Below are positions 1-8,457 of a stretch of DNA of 64,000 bases, one piece after another. Below the pieces are notes generated by a model. That model was not told the DNA's origin and searched no databases. It saw only the letters and a program-made list of their open reading frames with translations. Source of the DNA: Microbacterium sp. 1S1 (GTDB taxonomy: Bacteria > Actinomycetota > Actinomycetes > Actinomycetales > Microbacteriaceae); assembly GCF_008271365.1 (NCBI RefSeq), contig NZ_CP043430.1, positions 806,001 to 870,000 of the forward strand, written 5' to 3'. A program made the translations under genes and the position numbers. Numbering within the stretch: position 1 is the first letter of the stretch; every line of letters begins with the position of its first letter.

Positions 1-106
1 CCGGGATGGTATACCGGCGGACGTTGCACCCGGTTGCGTTCATGCGCGGGAATGCACTTTCCCGCGTGAACCCCAGCAGTCTCGAAGGCAAGTAGCAGCA
101 GACGAC

Positions 107-977
107 TTGGACGGGCTCATCGAAGCGATTGTGGATTCGCCCACCCCGGAAGTCGTGTTCTCCGCCGGAGATGAAACTCTCACACTCTCCGAGTCGACCG
201 CTTTTCCCGGAGCACCCTCGCTGCAATTCTCAGTCGCTGACGAGGCTGATGTCGAAGTCGACGGAGAATCAGCTTCGGCTACCCTATTGCTACCGCCGGA
301 GTCCACCTCGAAGGCGATCCAGATAGAGGCGGACGAAGAACTCGACTTCATCCTTCAAGAGGATGGAAGTGCTCTGATCATGCCAGCCGACGACGACAGC
401 TTGGTGAGCTACGGGCTACTCGAGCCTCCGTCGGCGACGGTCGACGGCGCCCCGGTTCCTGCGGAGTATCGCGTCGTGGACGATGGTCTGGAAATCTATA
501 CCCCGTCCGCCCGGGGCGCAGCGTTCGCTGCGACTGCCGGATGGACGTACTCAAATAATGTCAATTCCAAGACTCTCGCCCCTGGGGGATACGTATCGAA
601 GGCCGCTGCACTCAAAGAACTGAAGAGGTGCTTCAACTGCAGCTTCCCCGTTGGAGGGGGCTGGGGCAAAGTTCCCCGCTGTTGGAAACCTTTGGAACCT
701 CAAAGTTCCCACCCGGCCCCTCGCACCGGTGAAGGTGACTGCAGCCGACGCATCATATGGCTCGTGGACCTTCACCACTCTGGCGGGGCATTTCGACCAT
801 GCCGGTTCAACCATCACTTTCCGCATGAACGCCGGTAGAGACGGCGAGTATGTGCTCGCGGTCAACGCGAACGTGAAAGGCTCGAACGTTTGGGAGCCCT
901 TGAACACCTACATCGCGAAGAATACGTGGACCAATTTCGTTCTGCGCACATGCCAGAACGCGAAAAGCCACTCGTGA
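107..977 (+). pseudogene. Frameshifted gene of unknown function, left end unresolved
   Basis: Two consecutive reading frames together make one protein-like sequence. The first runs from a TTG at 107 and stays in frame to about 650. The second continues from about 651 to the TGA at 975-977. The switch falls in a G-rich stretch at 650-660: removing one G joins a segment ending NCSFPV to one starting EGAGAKFPAVG, after which the sequence stays protein-like (SYGSWTFTTLAGHFDHAGSTITF). The first frame is open to base 2, so the true start may lie outside the window; no signal peptide is visible. An 8-bp inverted repeat lies at 45-52/59-66. I do not recognise the family. The 3' end overlaps a GTG start for the next gene. 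Confidence 0.6.
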
Positions 978-1435
978 CCGGCAGAATTCGTCCCCGGGCC
1001 GCAATGTGGGCGTTGATCCTCTCGTGGGGAGCCGGCTCAGCAGTGCAGCTCGGAGTCCTCGTGCACGGAGCGCCCTTCGACCTCGCATCGACGCTCGGCC
1101 TGATGGGGTTGTACCAAGTGTTCAGCATCCCGCTCGCCGTGTGGTCCGTTGCCGCACCTCTCGTCGCGATGGCTGTAAGCGATCGATGGGGACGCACGTG
1201 GATGACCGTAGCCATCGGTTTCCTTGCGGCGCTGATCGGGTTGGGAGTCAGTGCCGCGATCATCGTGCAGCTCACACTTGCGAGCTCCGATACAACGACG
1301 TTCTCGACGCTCCCCGAGACGGTTGTCGCGTTGGGAGCGTTCCACTTCGTCGCGTGGGGGGTGCTCGCGGCCGTGCAGTCCGGAACGGCGCCGAGCCAAC
1401 GCACGGCACATAGGAGAGGCACTCGCCTCACCTGA
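974..1435 (+). CDS. Small four-helix membrane protein, unknown function
   Basis: About 153 residues with four hydrophobic stretches (near residues 11-33, 40-65, 74-100 and 110-135) and short basic loops, so an integral membrane protein is likely. I place the start at a GTG at 974 because it overlaps the TGA of the preceding gene as GTGA, suggesting translational coupling; an in-frame ATG at 950 is the alternative and has no better ribosome site. No catalytic motif is visible and I do not recognise the family. The pairing with the broken gene upstream suggests the two once formed a unit. It ends just before a strong bidirectional terminator. Confidence 0.6.
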   Translation: MTGRIRPRAAMWALILSWGAGSAVQLGVLVHGAPFDLASTLGLMGLYQVFSIPLAVWSVAAPLVAMAVSDRWGRTWMTVAIGFLAALIGLGVSAAIIVQLTLASSDTTTFSTLPETVVALGAFHFVAWGVLAAVQSGTAPSQRTAHRRGTRLT

Positions 1436-1442
1436 CCCACTC

Positions 1443-1480
1443 CTGTAAGGGGACCTGATGCATCGTCAGGTCCCCTACAG
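1443..1480. terminator. Bidirectional terminator hairpin
   Basis: Fifteen-base arms, CTGTA(A)GGGGACCTGA and TCAGGTCCCCTACAG, with one bulged A and a 7-base loop. It lies between the convergent membrane-protein gene and glycosyltransferase gene, so it can stop transcription from both sides. Confidence 0.8.
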
Positions 1481-1481
1481 T

Positions 1482-2801
1482 TCAGAAGACCGGCCCTGGG
1501 GCCTGCTCCACGGCAGGCCCCAGGGCCGTCGTCCCGGCCAGGACCGCGTCGAGCATCTGCCAGGCGTCCGCAGCGCGCATCGCCTCTCCGATCTGCCGTG
1601 CGCGGTCCCGGAACGTCGGCTCGGCCAGCACCCGGTGCACGGCCTCGGCCACCTGCCCCGGCTTCGGCGCATTCGTCCGCAGGTTGATGCCGACGCCGGT
1701 CCAACCGACCCGGGCGGAGACCTCGACCTTGTCCTCCGTCTGACCCGCGACCACCAGCGGGACGCCCTGGGCAAGGGCCTGCTGCACCCCGCCGTAACCG
1801 CCGTTCGTGACGAACACGTCGACCTCCGGCAGCAGCCGGTCGTAGGGCAGGTATTCAGCGACACGGACGTTGGCCGGCAGCTCCTTCGGCAGCACCTCCC
1901 GCGGACGCCCGCCCGTGGAGACCACCACGAGCACGTCGGCCTGGGCGAGCCCGGCGATGGTCGGCAGCACGAGCTGGCCGAAGTCGGCGTTGGCGATGGT
2001 GCCCTGACTGACGTGGATCACGGGCCGCCGTCCGTCCAGGTCGGACCACCACTCGGGCAGCGGCACGGTCGACGCCGCCGCGGGCAGGGGCCCGGCGAAG
2101 TGCACGGACGCCGGGAGGTCGGAGCGTGGGTACTCGAACGCGGATACCGAGAACTGCACGTACGCATCGGCGCGCCCCGCCCAGTCGAGCACGAATCCGC
2201 CGAGATCGCGGCCGACCGCCTCGCGCGCCATGGCGTCGGCCTCCTTCTGCACACCGCCGAAGATCACGCGCTCCGCCACGGTACGGAGGAAGGCGTTGCG
2301 CACCCGACCGAGCGGCCCGCGCATCGGCGTGACTCCGAGCCCGAACGGGGCCGTGTCGACGCTGCGGGCGCCGAGCGGGAAGATCCCGAGGACCACGACC
2401 GCGGGTCGTTCGGCCTTCGGCAGCCGCTGCAGGAGCGCCGCACCGACGAACAGTGGTTCGGTGAGGACGGCGTCGATGCGGTTCCGGGCCAGCTCGACGC
2501 GCACGGCCTCGAGCTGAGCCCGACCTGGGCGGATGAAGAGGGTGCTCATGTCGAAGCGGAGGGCGGCCACCCCGGTGAGGCCCTCGCGCTCGGGGAACGC
2601 GCCGTTCGCGTCATCGAGATCGACGTCGGCCTCCGCCGGCAGCGGACGGAACCGCGCGCCCGCCGCGGTCACCTGCTCCTCGTAACGGGTGCTCGTGAGA
2701 AAGAGGACGTCGTGCCCGCCGGCGACCAGGTGCCTGGCGACCTGCAGCAGCGGGAGCACGTGCCCGTGGGCGGGAGTGCAGGTGAGGAGGTAACGGGACA
2801 T
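1482..2801 (-). CDS. GT1-family (MGT-type) UDP-glycosyltransferase
   Basis: A 439-residue GT-B fold glycosyltransferase of the macrolide/flavonoid type, expected to move a sugar from a UDP-sugar to a small hydrophobic acceptor in the cytoplasm. The N-terminus has the usual TPAHGHVLPLLQVARHL acceptor-domain start. The C-terminal half holds the nucleotide-sugar region: VIHVSQGTIAN, YLPYDRLLPEVDVFVTNGGYGGVQQAL and GVPLVVAGQTEDK, with the family's conserved glycine-rich and Q/E-D residues. The ATG start has a GAGAG ribosome site. It is divergent from a TetR gene 63 bp away, which probably represses it. The acceptor cannot be read from sequence; detoxification of a macrolide-like compound is a reasonable guess only. 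Confidence 0.85.
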   Translation of the reverse strand: MSRYLLTCTPAHGHVLPLLQVARHLVAGGHDVLFLTSTRYEEQVTAAGARFRPLPAEADVDLDDANGAFPEREGLTGVAALRFDMSTLFIRPGRAQLEAVRVELARNRIDAVLTEPLFVGAALLQRLPKAERPAVVVLGIFPLGARSVDTAPFGLGVTPMRGPLGRVRNAFLRTVAERVIFGGVQKEADAMAREAVGRDLGGFVLDWAGRADAYVQFSVSAFEYPRSDLPASVHFAGPLPAAASTVPLPEWWSDLDGRRPVIHVSQGTIANADFGQLVLPTIAGLAQADVLVVVSTGGRPREVLPKELPANVRVAEYLPYDRLLPEVDVFVTNGGYGGVQQALAQGVPLVVAGQTEDKVEVSARVGWTGVGINLRTNAPKPGQVAEAVHRVLAEPTFRDRARQIGEAMRAADAWQMLDAVLAGTTALGPAVEQAPGPVF

Positions 2802-2864
2802 GGCGGCTCTCTCGATAGGGTTGGTTGTACCGTTGAAGTATTCATCACCCTCTGAGGAAAGTCA

Positions 2865-3503
2865 ATGAGTTCATCCGCACGCCCATACCGCTCCGCCCTG
2901 CGGACACGCCAAGCGGAAGAGACCCGCGCGCGCATCGTCACAGCGGCGGCCCGTCTGTTCGCCGCACAGGGATACCAGGCGACGACGATCTCCGCGATCG
3001 CCAGGGAAGCCGGCGTCTCCGCGGAGACGGTGAAGACCACGGCGGCGAAGGCGGAACTCCTCATCGCCGCGTTCGAGATCACCTTCTCCGGCTCGGAAGC
3101 CGCGGAGACCCTCGCCGACACCGAAGCCGGATCGGGGCTGACGTCCTTGCCCGACGATGTCTTCCTCGACGCGGTCATCACGCAGATCGGCGCCGCGAAC
3201 GAACGCGGGCATGCACTCTGGACGGTCCTCCTGGGCGCGGCGCTCTCCGACCCGATCGTCGATGCCGCCCTGCAGCGCATCCTCGCGAACCGGGCGGCGG
3301 ACTACCGCGGGTTCGCGTCGGAACTGCAGCGCCGCGGAATCGTCGCCTCCGAGCACGACAGCGACGCCCTCGCCGACGTGCTGTCGTTCCTGCTCTCACC
3401 GGAGAGCTACCAGCAGCTCGTCGTGCAGTCCCAGTGGTCGCCGGATCGGTACCGCAGCTGGCTGCGGACAGCGGTGCTCACCACGGCGTCCCCGACGGCG
3501 TGA
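2865..3503 (+). CDS. TetR-family transcriptional regulator
   Basis: A 212-residue TetR regulator. Residues about 17-63 form the DNA-binding domain (TRARIVTAAARLFAAQGY then TTISAIAREAGVSAETV), and the remainder is a helical ligand-binding and dimerisation domain with no recognisable pocket. It is divergent from the GT1 glycosyltransferase, and the 63-bp gap (2802-2864) must contain both promoters, so local repression of that gene and itself is the simplest reading. The start is an ATG behind TGAGGAAAG. It ends 4 bp before the convergent SDR gene, leaving no room for a separate terminator. Confidence 0.85.
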   Translation: MSSSARPYRSALRTRQAEETRARIVTAAARLFAAQGYQATTISAIAREAGVSAETVKTTAAKAELLIAAFEITFSGSEAAETLADTEAGSGLTSLPDDVFLDAVITQIGAANERGHALWTVLLGAALSDPIVDAALQRILANRAADYRGFASELQRRGIVASEHDSDALADVLSFLLSPESYQQLVVQSQWSPDRYRSWLRTAVLTTASPTA

Positions 3504-3507
3504 CGGC

Positions 3508-4254
3508 TCAGCGCGCGGACCAGCCGCCGTCCATCGTGTAGCTCGCGCCGGTCACCATCCCGGCGGCGTCGGCGGCGAGCCACACGGCGAGACCGGCGAC
3601 CTCCTCCGGCTCGACGAGGCGCTTGATCGCGGCTTCCGTGAGCAGCACCTTCTCCAGCACCTCGCTCTCCGGGATGCCGTGCACCCGCGCCTGGTCGGCG
3701 ATCTGACGCTCCACGAGAGGCGTCCGCACGTAGCCCGGATTGATGCAGTTGCTGGTGACGCCGTGCGCGGCACCCTCCAGCGCCGTCACCTTCGACAGGC
3801 CCTCGAGGCCGTGCTTGGCCGCCACGTAGGCCGCCTTGAACGGCGAGGCGCGAAGACCGTGGACGCTCGACATGTTGATGATCCGCCCGAAACCGCGCTC
3901 GTACATTCCCGGGAGCACGGCCCGCGTCAGCAGGAACGGCGCCTCCAGCATCAACTGCAGCAGGAGCGAGAAGCGGGCCGGGTCGAAGTCCTCGATCGGG
4001 CTGACGTGCTGCACGCCGGCGTTGTTGACGAGGATGTCGGTGTCGAAGCGGAGTGCGGCCAGTGCGTCCCGGTCGGTGAGGTCGACCTGCCACGCGTCCC
4101 CGCCGATCTCGTCCGCGAGCCTCCCGGCCGCGTCACCGTCGATGTCGGCGATGGTCACTCGGGCGCCCGCCTGCGCGAAGGCCCTCGCGCAGGCGGCGCC
4201 GATGCCGCTCGCTCCCCCGGTGACGAGAGCCCGGCGTCCGTGCAGCTCCCTCAT
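3508..4254 (-). CDS. Short-chain dehydrogenase, 3-hydroxybutyrate dehydrogenase type
   Basis: A 248-residue classical SDR, NAD-dependent, probably oxidising 3-hydroxybutyrate to acetoacetate. The cofactor motif TGGASGIG lies near residue 12, followed by the acidic ADIDGD, which favours NAD; NNAG is at about 80, the catalytic serine is in NMSSVHG, and the YVAAK pair (Tyr, Lys) sits near 155. The segment SPFKAAYVAAKHGLEGLSK and the GYVRTPLVERQI loop are typical of 3-hydroxybutyrate dehydrogenases. Its ATG overlaps the TGA of the upstream transporter by 4 bp, so the two are co-translated. Substrate assignment is by family resemblance and context. Confidence 0.8.
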   Translation of the reverse strand: MRELHGRRALVTGGASGIGAACARAFAQAGARVTIADIDGDAAGRLADEIGGDAWQVDLTDRDALAALRFDTDILVNNAGVQHVSPIEDFDPARFSLLLQLMLEAPFLLTRAVLPGMYERGFGRIINMSSVHGLRASPFKAAYVAAKHGLEGLSKVTALEGAAHGVTSNCINPGYVRTPLVERQIADQARVHGIPESEVLEKVLLTEAAIKRLVEPEEVAGLAVWLAADAAGMVTGASYTMDGGWSAR

Positions 4255-5633
4255 GCGGCACTTGCAGCGGCAGCACGGGCGTTCGTACGGGCGGCATCGG
4301 CGTCGTCGATGGCCTGGAGCGACGCCCCCTTCGTCTCGCGGAGAGAGAGGACGGCGACGGCGGTCACGATGCAGGCGAACACGATGTAGAGCGCGATCGG
4401 CAGCCAGGAGCCGAAGTCCCGGAGCCACTGGATGGCGAGGATCGGCGCCAGCGACCCGGCGAGGATCGCGGTGACCTGCGAGCCGAGCGAGACTCCGGAG
4501 TAGCGCATCCGTGTCGGGAACAGCTCGGCCATGACCGCCGGCTGCGGCGCGTACATGAAGGCGTGGAAGCACAGACCGATGGTGACGGCCAGCACGATCA
4601 GGACCGGGTTCAGCGTGTCGAAGAGCGGGAAGGCGAAGAATGCCCACGTGGCGCTGAAGATCGCGCCGGTGAGGTAGACCGGCTTGCGCCCCCAGCGGTC
4701 GGCGAGCCGCCCCGCCTGCGGGATGATCACGAAATGCACGACGTGCGCGATGAGCAGGGCGAGCAGCAGCTGACTGGTGTCGTACTCGTGCACGGTCTTG
4801 AGGTACACGATCGTGAAGCTGACGACGATGTAGTAGACGATGTTCTCGGCGAAGCGGAGCCCCATCGCCTGCACGATCCCGACGGGGTACCGGCGCAGCA
4901 CCTCGACCACGCCGTAGGACGTGGCCTTCTCCGCCTCGACCTGCGCCTTCGCCTCGAGGAAGATCGGAGCCTCCTCGACGTTGCGGCGGATGTAGTAGCC
5001 GACGAGCACGATCACCGCGGAGAGCCAGAACGCGATGCGCCAACCCCACTCGAGGAAGGCGGCCGAGCTCATCGCCCACGAGCTCACGAGGAGCACGAGC
5101 GTGGCGAACAGGTTGCCGACGGGGACCGCCGCCTGCGGCCAGCTCGACCAGAAGGCGCGCGAGCGGTCGGGGCTCTGCTCCGCGACCAGGAGGACGGCGC
5201 CACCCCACTCGCCGCCGACCGCGAAGCCCTGGATGAAGCGCAGCGCCACGAGCATCGCCGGTGCCCAGTAGCCGATGCTCTGGAAGCCGGGGAGGCATCC
5301 CATGAGGAAGGTCGCGGCGCCGACGATGATGATCGTCGCCTGGAGCGTGGGCTTGCGGCCGAAGCGGTCCCCGATCTGACCGAAGACGATGCCACCGAGC
5401 GGCCGCGCGACGAAGCCGACCGCATAGGTCACGAACGCGGCGATGATGCCGTCGAGCGGCGACCCCGTGGCCGGGAAGAAGTAGGTGCCGAAGACCAGGC
5501 TGGCGGCGGTGGCGTAGAGGAAGAACTCGTACCACTCCACCACGGTGCCGGCCATGGAGGCGACGACGACGCGCTTGAGCTTGGACGGGGAGGCGGCGGC
5601 GGGGTGACCGGAGGCGCGGGTGGGGGCGGTCAT
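4251..5633 (-). CDS. MHS-family MFS transporter
   Basis: A 460-residue, 12-helix major facilitator of the metabolite:H+ symporter group (shikimate, proline-betaine, carboxylate carriers). The N-terminus carries the group signature GTVVEWYEFFLYATAASL. The MFS loop motifs GQIGDRFGRKP and GRLADRWGRKP are present, one in each half. The start at 5633 is chosen because it follows AAGGAGAG at good spacing; longer upstream extensions in frame are not protein-like. It is the first gene of a two-gene operon with the SDR, so uptake of 3-hydroxybutyrate or a related hydroxy acid is inferred. The divergent LysR-type gene is the likely regulator. Confidence 0.85.
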   Translation of the reverse strand: MTAPTRASGHPAAASPSKLKRVVVASMAGTVVEWYEFFLYATAASLVFGTYFFPATGSPLDGIIAAFVTYAVGFVARPLGGIVFGQIGDRFGRKPTLQATIIIVGAATFLMGCLPGFQSIGYWAPAMLVALRFIQGFAVGGEWGGAVLLVAEQSPDRSRAFWSSWPQAAVPVGNLFATLVLLVSSWAMSSAAFLEWGWRIAFWLSAVIVLVGYYIRRNVEEAPIFLEAKAQVEAEKATSYGVVEVLRRYPVGIVQAMGLRFAENIVYYIVVSFTIVYLKTVHEYDTSQLLLALLIAHVVHFVIIPQAGRLADRWGRKPVYLTGAIFSATWAFFAFPLFDTLNPVLIVLAVTIGLCFHAFMYAPQPAVMAELFPTRMRYSGVSLGSQVTAILAGSLAPILAIQWLRDFGSWLPIALYIVFACIVTAVAVLSLRETKGASLQAIDDADAARTNARAAAASAA

Positions 5634-5689
5634 TTCTCTCCTTCGGTGTCGACGGTGACACATCCGTTCCAGTGTCGGCACCGGTCGGG

Positions 5690-5738
5690 ATTGCAGCAAT
5701 GCCCAGTGACGCGCAGTCGCTGTGCATAATTGCAGCAT
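5690..5738. promoter_or_regulatory. Repeated ATTGCAGCA motif between MHS and LysR genes
   Basis: ATTGCAGCAAT at 5690-5700, a near-palindrome, and ATTGCAGCAT at 5729-5738 share ATTGCAGCA and lie 39 bp apart, close to four helical turns. The second copy covers the ATG of the LysR-type gene, which would allow autorepression. This is a candidate operator pair, with no experimental support. Confidence 0.45.
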
Positions 5739-6648
5739 GGATGCGGCGAAGAGGCCCCGATCAGACGACCTGCTCGTGCTGCTCGCGGTCGCGCGCACCG
5801 GCCGGTACACGAGTGCCGCCACGCACCTGGGTCTCGACCACACGACCGTCGCGCGCCGCATCGCCGCCCTGGAGGACGCGCTCGGCGGACGGGTGGTCAC
5901 TCAGTCCGCCTCCGGGTGGGAGCTCACCGACCTCGGGCGCACCGCCGCCGAGACGGGAGGACGCATCGAGGCCGCGCTGTCGCAACTCGACTCCGCCCCC
6001 GGGGAGACCCCTGATCCGATCGCGGGCGTCGTGCGCATGTCCGCCACCGATGGATTCAGCGCCTACATCGCCGCCCCCGCGATCGCGGAGTTGCGTCGTG
6101 AGCACCCGCGACTGACCGTCGAGATCGTGGCCGCCACACGCCGAGCCGCCGAGCATCGTGCCGGTCTGGATCTGGAGGTGGTCGTGGGCACGCCGCAGAC
6201 CCGGCGAGCGCACGCGGTGAAGCTGGGGACGTACACGCTCGGCATGTACGCCTCGCGGGACTACCTCGACCGCACCGGCACCCCCGTCTCACGCGCGGAG
6301 ATCGAGCAGCATCGTCTCGTGTACTTCGTCGACTCGATGCTCCAGGTGGACGCGCTCGACCTTCCTCGCCGACTCGTCCCCGGCATGCAGGACGGTCTCA
6401 CCTCCACCAACGTCTTCGTGCACGTCGAGGCCACCCGAGCGGGGGCCGGGATCGGTCTGCTGCCGTGCTTCGCTGCCGACCGGCACGCGGATCTGGTGCG
6501 GCTGCTGCCGGAGACCTTCGCCGAGAAGCTGCCGTACTACATGGTCGCCCGGCCCGAGTCGCTGCGACTTCCCGCGGTCGCGGCCCTCGCCGGGGCGCTG
6601 CGTGCACGCACACGCGCCGCGAAGGCCATGCTCGACGGGGCCGACTGA
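5737..6648 (+). CDS. LysR-family transcriptional regulator
   Basis: A 303-residue LysR regulator. Residues about 8-66 form the winged helix-turn-helix (DDLLVLLAVARTGRYTSAA, then LDHTTVARRIAALEDALGG), and residues about 88-290 form the periplasmic-binding-like effector domain. It is transcribed away from the MHS transporter-SDR operon, the usual arrangement for a LysR activator of its neighbour. I take ATG 5737 as the start; an in-frame GTG at 5722 would add five residues. Its stop is 8 bp from the convergent arsC stop, and the sequence CTGACCG-T-CGGTCAG spans both stops. Confidence 0.85.
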   Translation: MDAAKRPRSDDLLVLLAVARTGRYTSAATHLGLDHTTVARRIAALEDALGGRVVTQSASGWELTDLGRTAAETGGRIEAALSQLDSAPGETPDPIAGVVRMSATDGFSAYIAAPAIAELRREHPRLTVEIVAATRRAAEHRAGLDLEVVVGTPQTRRAHAVKLGTYTLGMYASRDYLDRTGTPVSRAEIEQHRLVYFVDSMLQVDALDLPRRLVPGMQDGLTSTNVFVHVEATRAGAGIGLLPCFAADRHADLVRLLPETFAEKLPYYMVARPESLRLPAVAALAGALRARTRAAKAMLDGAD

Positions 6649-6655
6649 CCGTCGG

Positions 6656-7060
6656 TCAGAGCAGCTCGGCCACCAGGGCCTCGATGCGGCGGCGGATGTC
6701 GTCGCGGATCGGGCGGACGGCGTCGATCCCTTGGCCCGCCGGGTCGTCCAGGGCCCAGTCCTCGTAGCGCTTGCCGGGGAAGAACGGGCACGCGTCCCCG
6801 CACCCCATCGTGATCACGACGTCCGAGGCCTGCACGGCTTCCGTGGTCAGGACCTTGGGCTGCTCGGCGGTGATGTCGATACCCGCCTCCTCCATCGCGG
6901 CCACCGCGACGGGGTTGATCTGGGCGGCGGGCAGCGAGCCCGCGGAGCGCACCTCGATGCGGTCGCCGGCGATCTCTCGGAGGAACCCGGCGGCCATCTG
7001 GGAGCGCCCCGCGTTGTGTACGCAGACGAAGAGGACGGAGGGCTTGTGCGGTGCGGTCAT
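6656..7060 (-). CDS. arsC: Arsenate reductase, low-molecular-weight phosphatase type
   Basis: A 134-residue cytoplasmic reductase that turns arsenate into arsenite. The P-loop CVHNAGRS (Cys13, Arg19) is near the N-terminus. A second cysteine pair occurs in MGCGDACP (Cys87, Cys91), followed by DWALDDPAGQG with the general-acid aspartates; this is the layout of thioredoxin-coupled ArsC proteins, although some actinobacterial relatives use mycothiol instead. The start at 7060 follows GGAGAG. It lies 16 bp downstream of the flavoprotein gene and is surely in the same operon under the divergent ArsR. No arsenite efflux gene is present beside it. Confidence 0.9.
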   Translation of the reverse strand: MTAPHKPSVLFVCVHNAGRSQMAAGFLREIAGDRIEVRSAGSLPAAQINPVAVAAMEEAGIDITAEQPKVLTTEAVQASDVVITMGCGDACPFFPGKRYEDWALDDPAGQGIDAVRPIRDDIRRRIEALVAELL

Positions 7061-7076
7061 GGTCTCTCCAGGATGC

Positions 7077-8375
7077 TCAGCCGACCGGGACGGGTCGGGA
7101 CCCGATCTGCAGCGTAGTGGGCGCGGCGCAGCAACTGCCCGCGCCGTCGAAGCCTCCGGCTCCCCCGCAGACACCCGTCTCGGGCAGCACGAGCTCGTTG
7201 CGCGCGGCCGCCTCGTGGTCTCCCGCGAGATGTGCGGCGACGCTGCGCACCTGCTCGAACCCGGTCAGGGCCAGGAAGGTCGGGGCGCGTCCGTAGGACT
7301 TCGCGCCGACGATGAACACGCCGTGCTCCGGCTGGGCGAGTTGTCGGGCGCCCGTGGCCGCCACCGAACCGCACGAGTGGATGTTCGGGTCGATCTCGTC
7401 GGCGATTCCCGCCACCGCGTCCAAGGAGGGATGGAGGTCGATGCGAAGCTCGCGCAGGAAGCTCGTGTCCGGACGAAAGCCGGTGAGGGCGAAGACGTGA
7501 CCGACACCGGAGACCTCCCGACCATCCTCCGCGATCACGGACAGGGTGCCGGACTCGGAACGGAGTTCAGCGACGCGGAAGCCGGTGACCACCTCGACGA
7601 CGCCCGATTCGACGACCGCGCGCGCACGGGTGCCGAGAGCCGCGCGCTCCGGCAATTCGTCCGCTGCCCCGCCGCCGAACACGGTGGCCGCACTCCCTCG
7701 ACGCAGCAGCCACGTCACGCGGGTTCCGGGTTCACGACGCGCCAGTTCGCTGAGGCGGAGCACGGCGTGCGTCGCCGAGTGCCCGGCGCCGACGACCACC
7801 GCGTGCATACCGGCGAAGGCGGAGACGTCGTCCGGGATCCGATACGTGATTCGGGCACGTGCGGCGGTCTCGCCGACCGCCGGGAAGCCATCGGCCCCCG
7901 CGGGGTTCGGGAGGCTCCAGGTGCCGCTCGCATCGATGATCGCCCGCGCCAGCACCGTGCCCTCGGCACCGGCGCTGTCGCGCGTGTGCACGACGAACGG
8001 CTGATCGCGCCGCCCGGCATCGACGACTTTGTCGCGCCCCCTCCGGGAGACACCGGTGACCGTGGTCCCGGTACGGACCCTGTGCCCCAGGGCGTCCGCG
8101 AGGGGCAGGAGGTACTCCTGCAGCCACTCCTCCGCCCGGGGATACCCGCTGGCCGGTGCGGTCCAGCCGGTCGGTTCGAGAAGGCGGCGTGCGGCGGCAT
8201 CCGTGAGCTCCGGCCAGGAGGAGAACATCCGCACGTGCCCCCACTCCCGGACAGCGTCTCCGGCGTGCTCGCCCTGTTCCAGCACGAGGGCATCGAGACC
8301 GCGTTCCGTCAGGTGTGCCGCAGCCGCCAGACCCTGCGGGCCGGCGCCGATGATGGCCACGGGCAGGTCGGTCAT
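7077..8375 (-). CDS. FAD-dependent oxidoreductase of an arsenic operon
   Basis: A 432-residue flavoprotein with an N-terminal FAD-binding Rossmann motif (VAIIGAGPQGLAAAAHL) and a second dinucleotide motif near the middle (VVVGAGHSATHAVL), so an FAD plus NAD(P)H monooxygenase or reductase is likely. Proteins of this shape occur in actinobacterial ars operons and have been called ArsO; the true substrate is not settled. It has an AAGGAGAG ribosome site and starts at 8375. It is the first gene transcribed away from arsR and is followed by arsC. The C-terminus ends in a cysteine-bearing tail (GAGSCCAA) that could bind a thiophilic ligand. Confidence 0.75.
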   Translation of the reverse strand: MTDLPVAIIGAGPQGLAAAAHLTERGLDALVLEQGEHAGDAVREWGHVRMFSSWPELTDAAARRLLEPTGWTAPASGYPRAEEWLQEYLLPLADALGHRVRTGTTVTGVSRRGRDKVVDAGRRDQPFVVHTRDSAGAEGTVLARAIIDASGTWSLPNPAGADGFPAVGETAARARITYRIPDDVSAFAGMHAVVVGAGHSATHAVLRLSELARREPGTRVTWLLRRGSAATVFGGGAADELPERAALGTRARAVVESGVVEVVTGFRVAELRSESGTLSVIAEDGREVSGVGHVFALTGFRPDTSFLRELRIDLHPSLDAVAGIADEIDPNIHSCGSVAATGARQLAQPEHGVFIVGAKSYGRAPTFLALTGFEQVRSVAAHLAGDHEAAARNELVLPETGVCGGAGGFDGAGSCCAAPTTLQIGSRPVPVG

Positions 8376-8387
8376 GGCTCTCCTTAC

Positions 8388-8442
8388 ATCGATGAACATC
8401 AATACGGGCAGCATCACCCATCTATCGATGATTGTCAATACG
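8388..8442. promoter_or_regulatory. Twin ArsR-type operator boxes
   Basis: Two 19-bp boxes, ATCGATGAACATCAATACG at 8388-8406 and ATCGATGATTGTCAATACG at 8424-8442, match at 16 of 19 positions and start 36 bp apart. ATC-N-GAT style imperfect dyads of this kind are typical of ArsR/SmtB operators. One box sits before each divergent gene, so a single repressor could control both directions. Confidence 0.7.
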
Positions 8443-8457
8443 TGCAAGACTGAGAGC

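Noticed and set aside
1482..3503. A secondary-metabolite cluster around the GT1 glycosyltransferase
   Set aside because: Only a TetR gene accompanies it; no polyketide, peptide or terpene enzyme lies nearby.
6645..6659. CTGACCG-T-CGGTCAG spanning the stops of the LysR and arsC genes as a terminator
   Set aside because: The one-base spacer leaves too small a loop for a strong hairpin and there is no T run; kept only as a remark.
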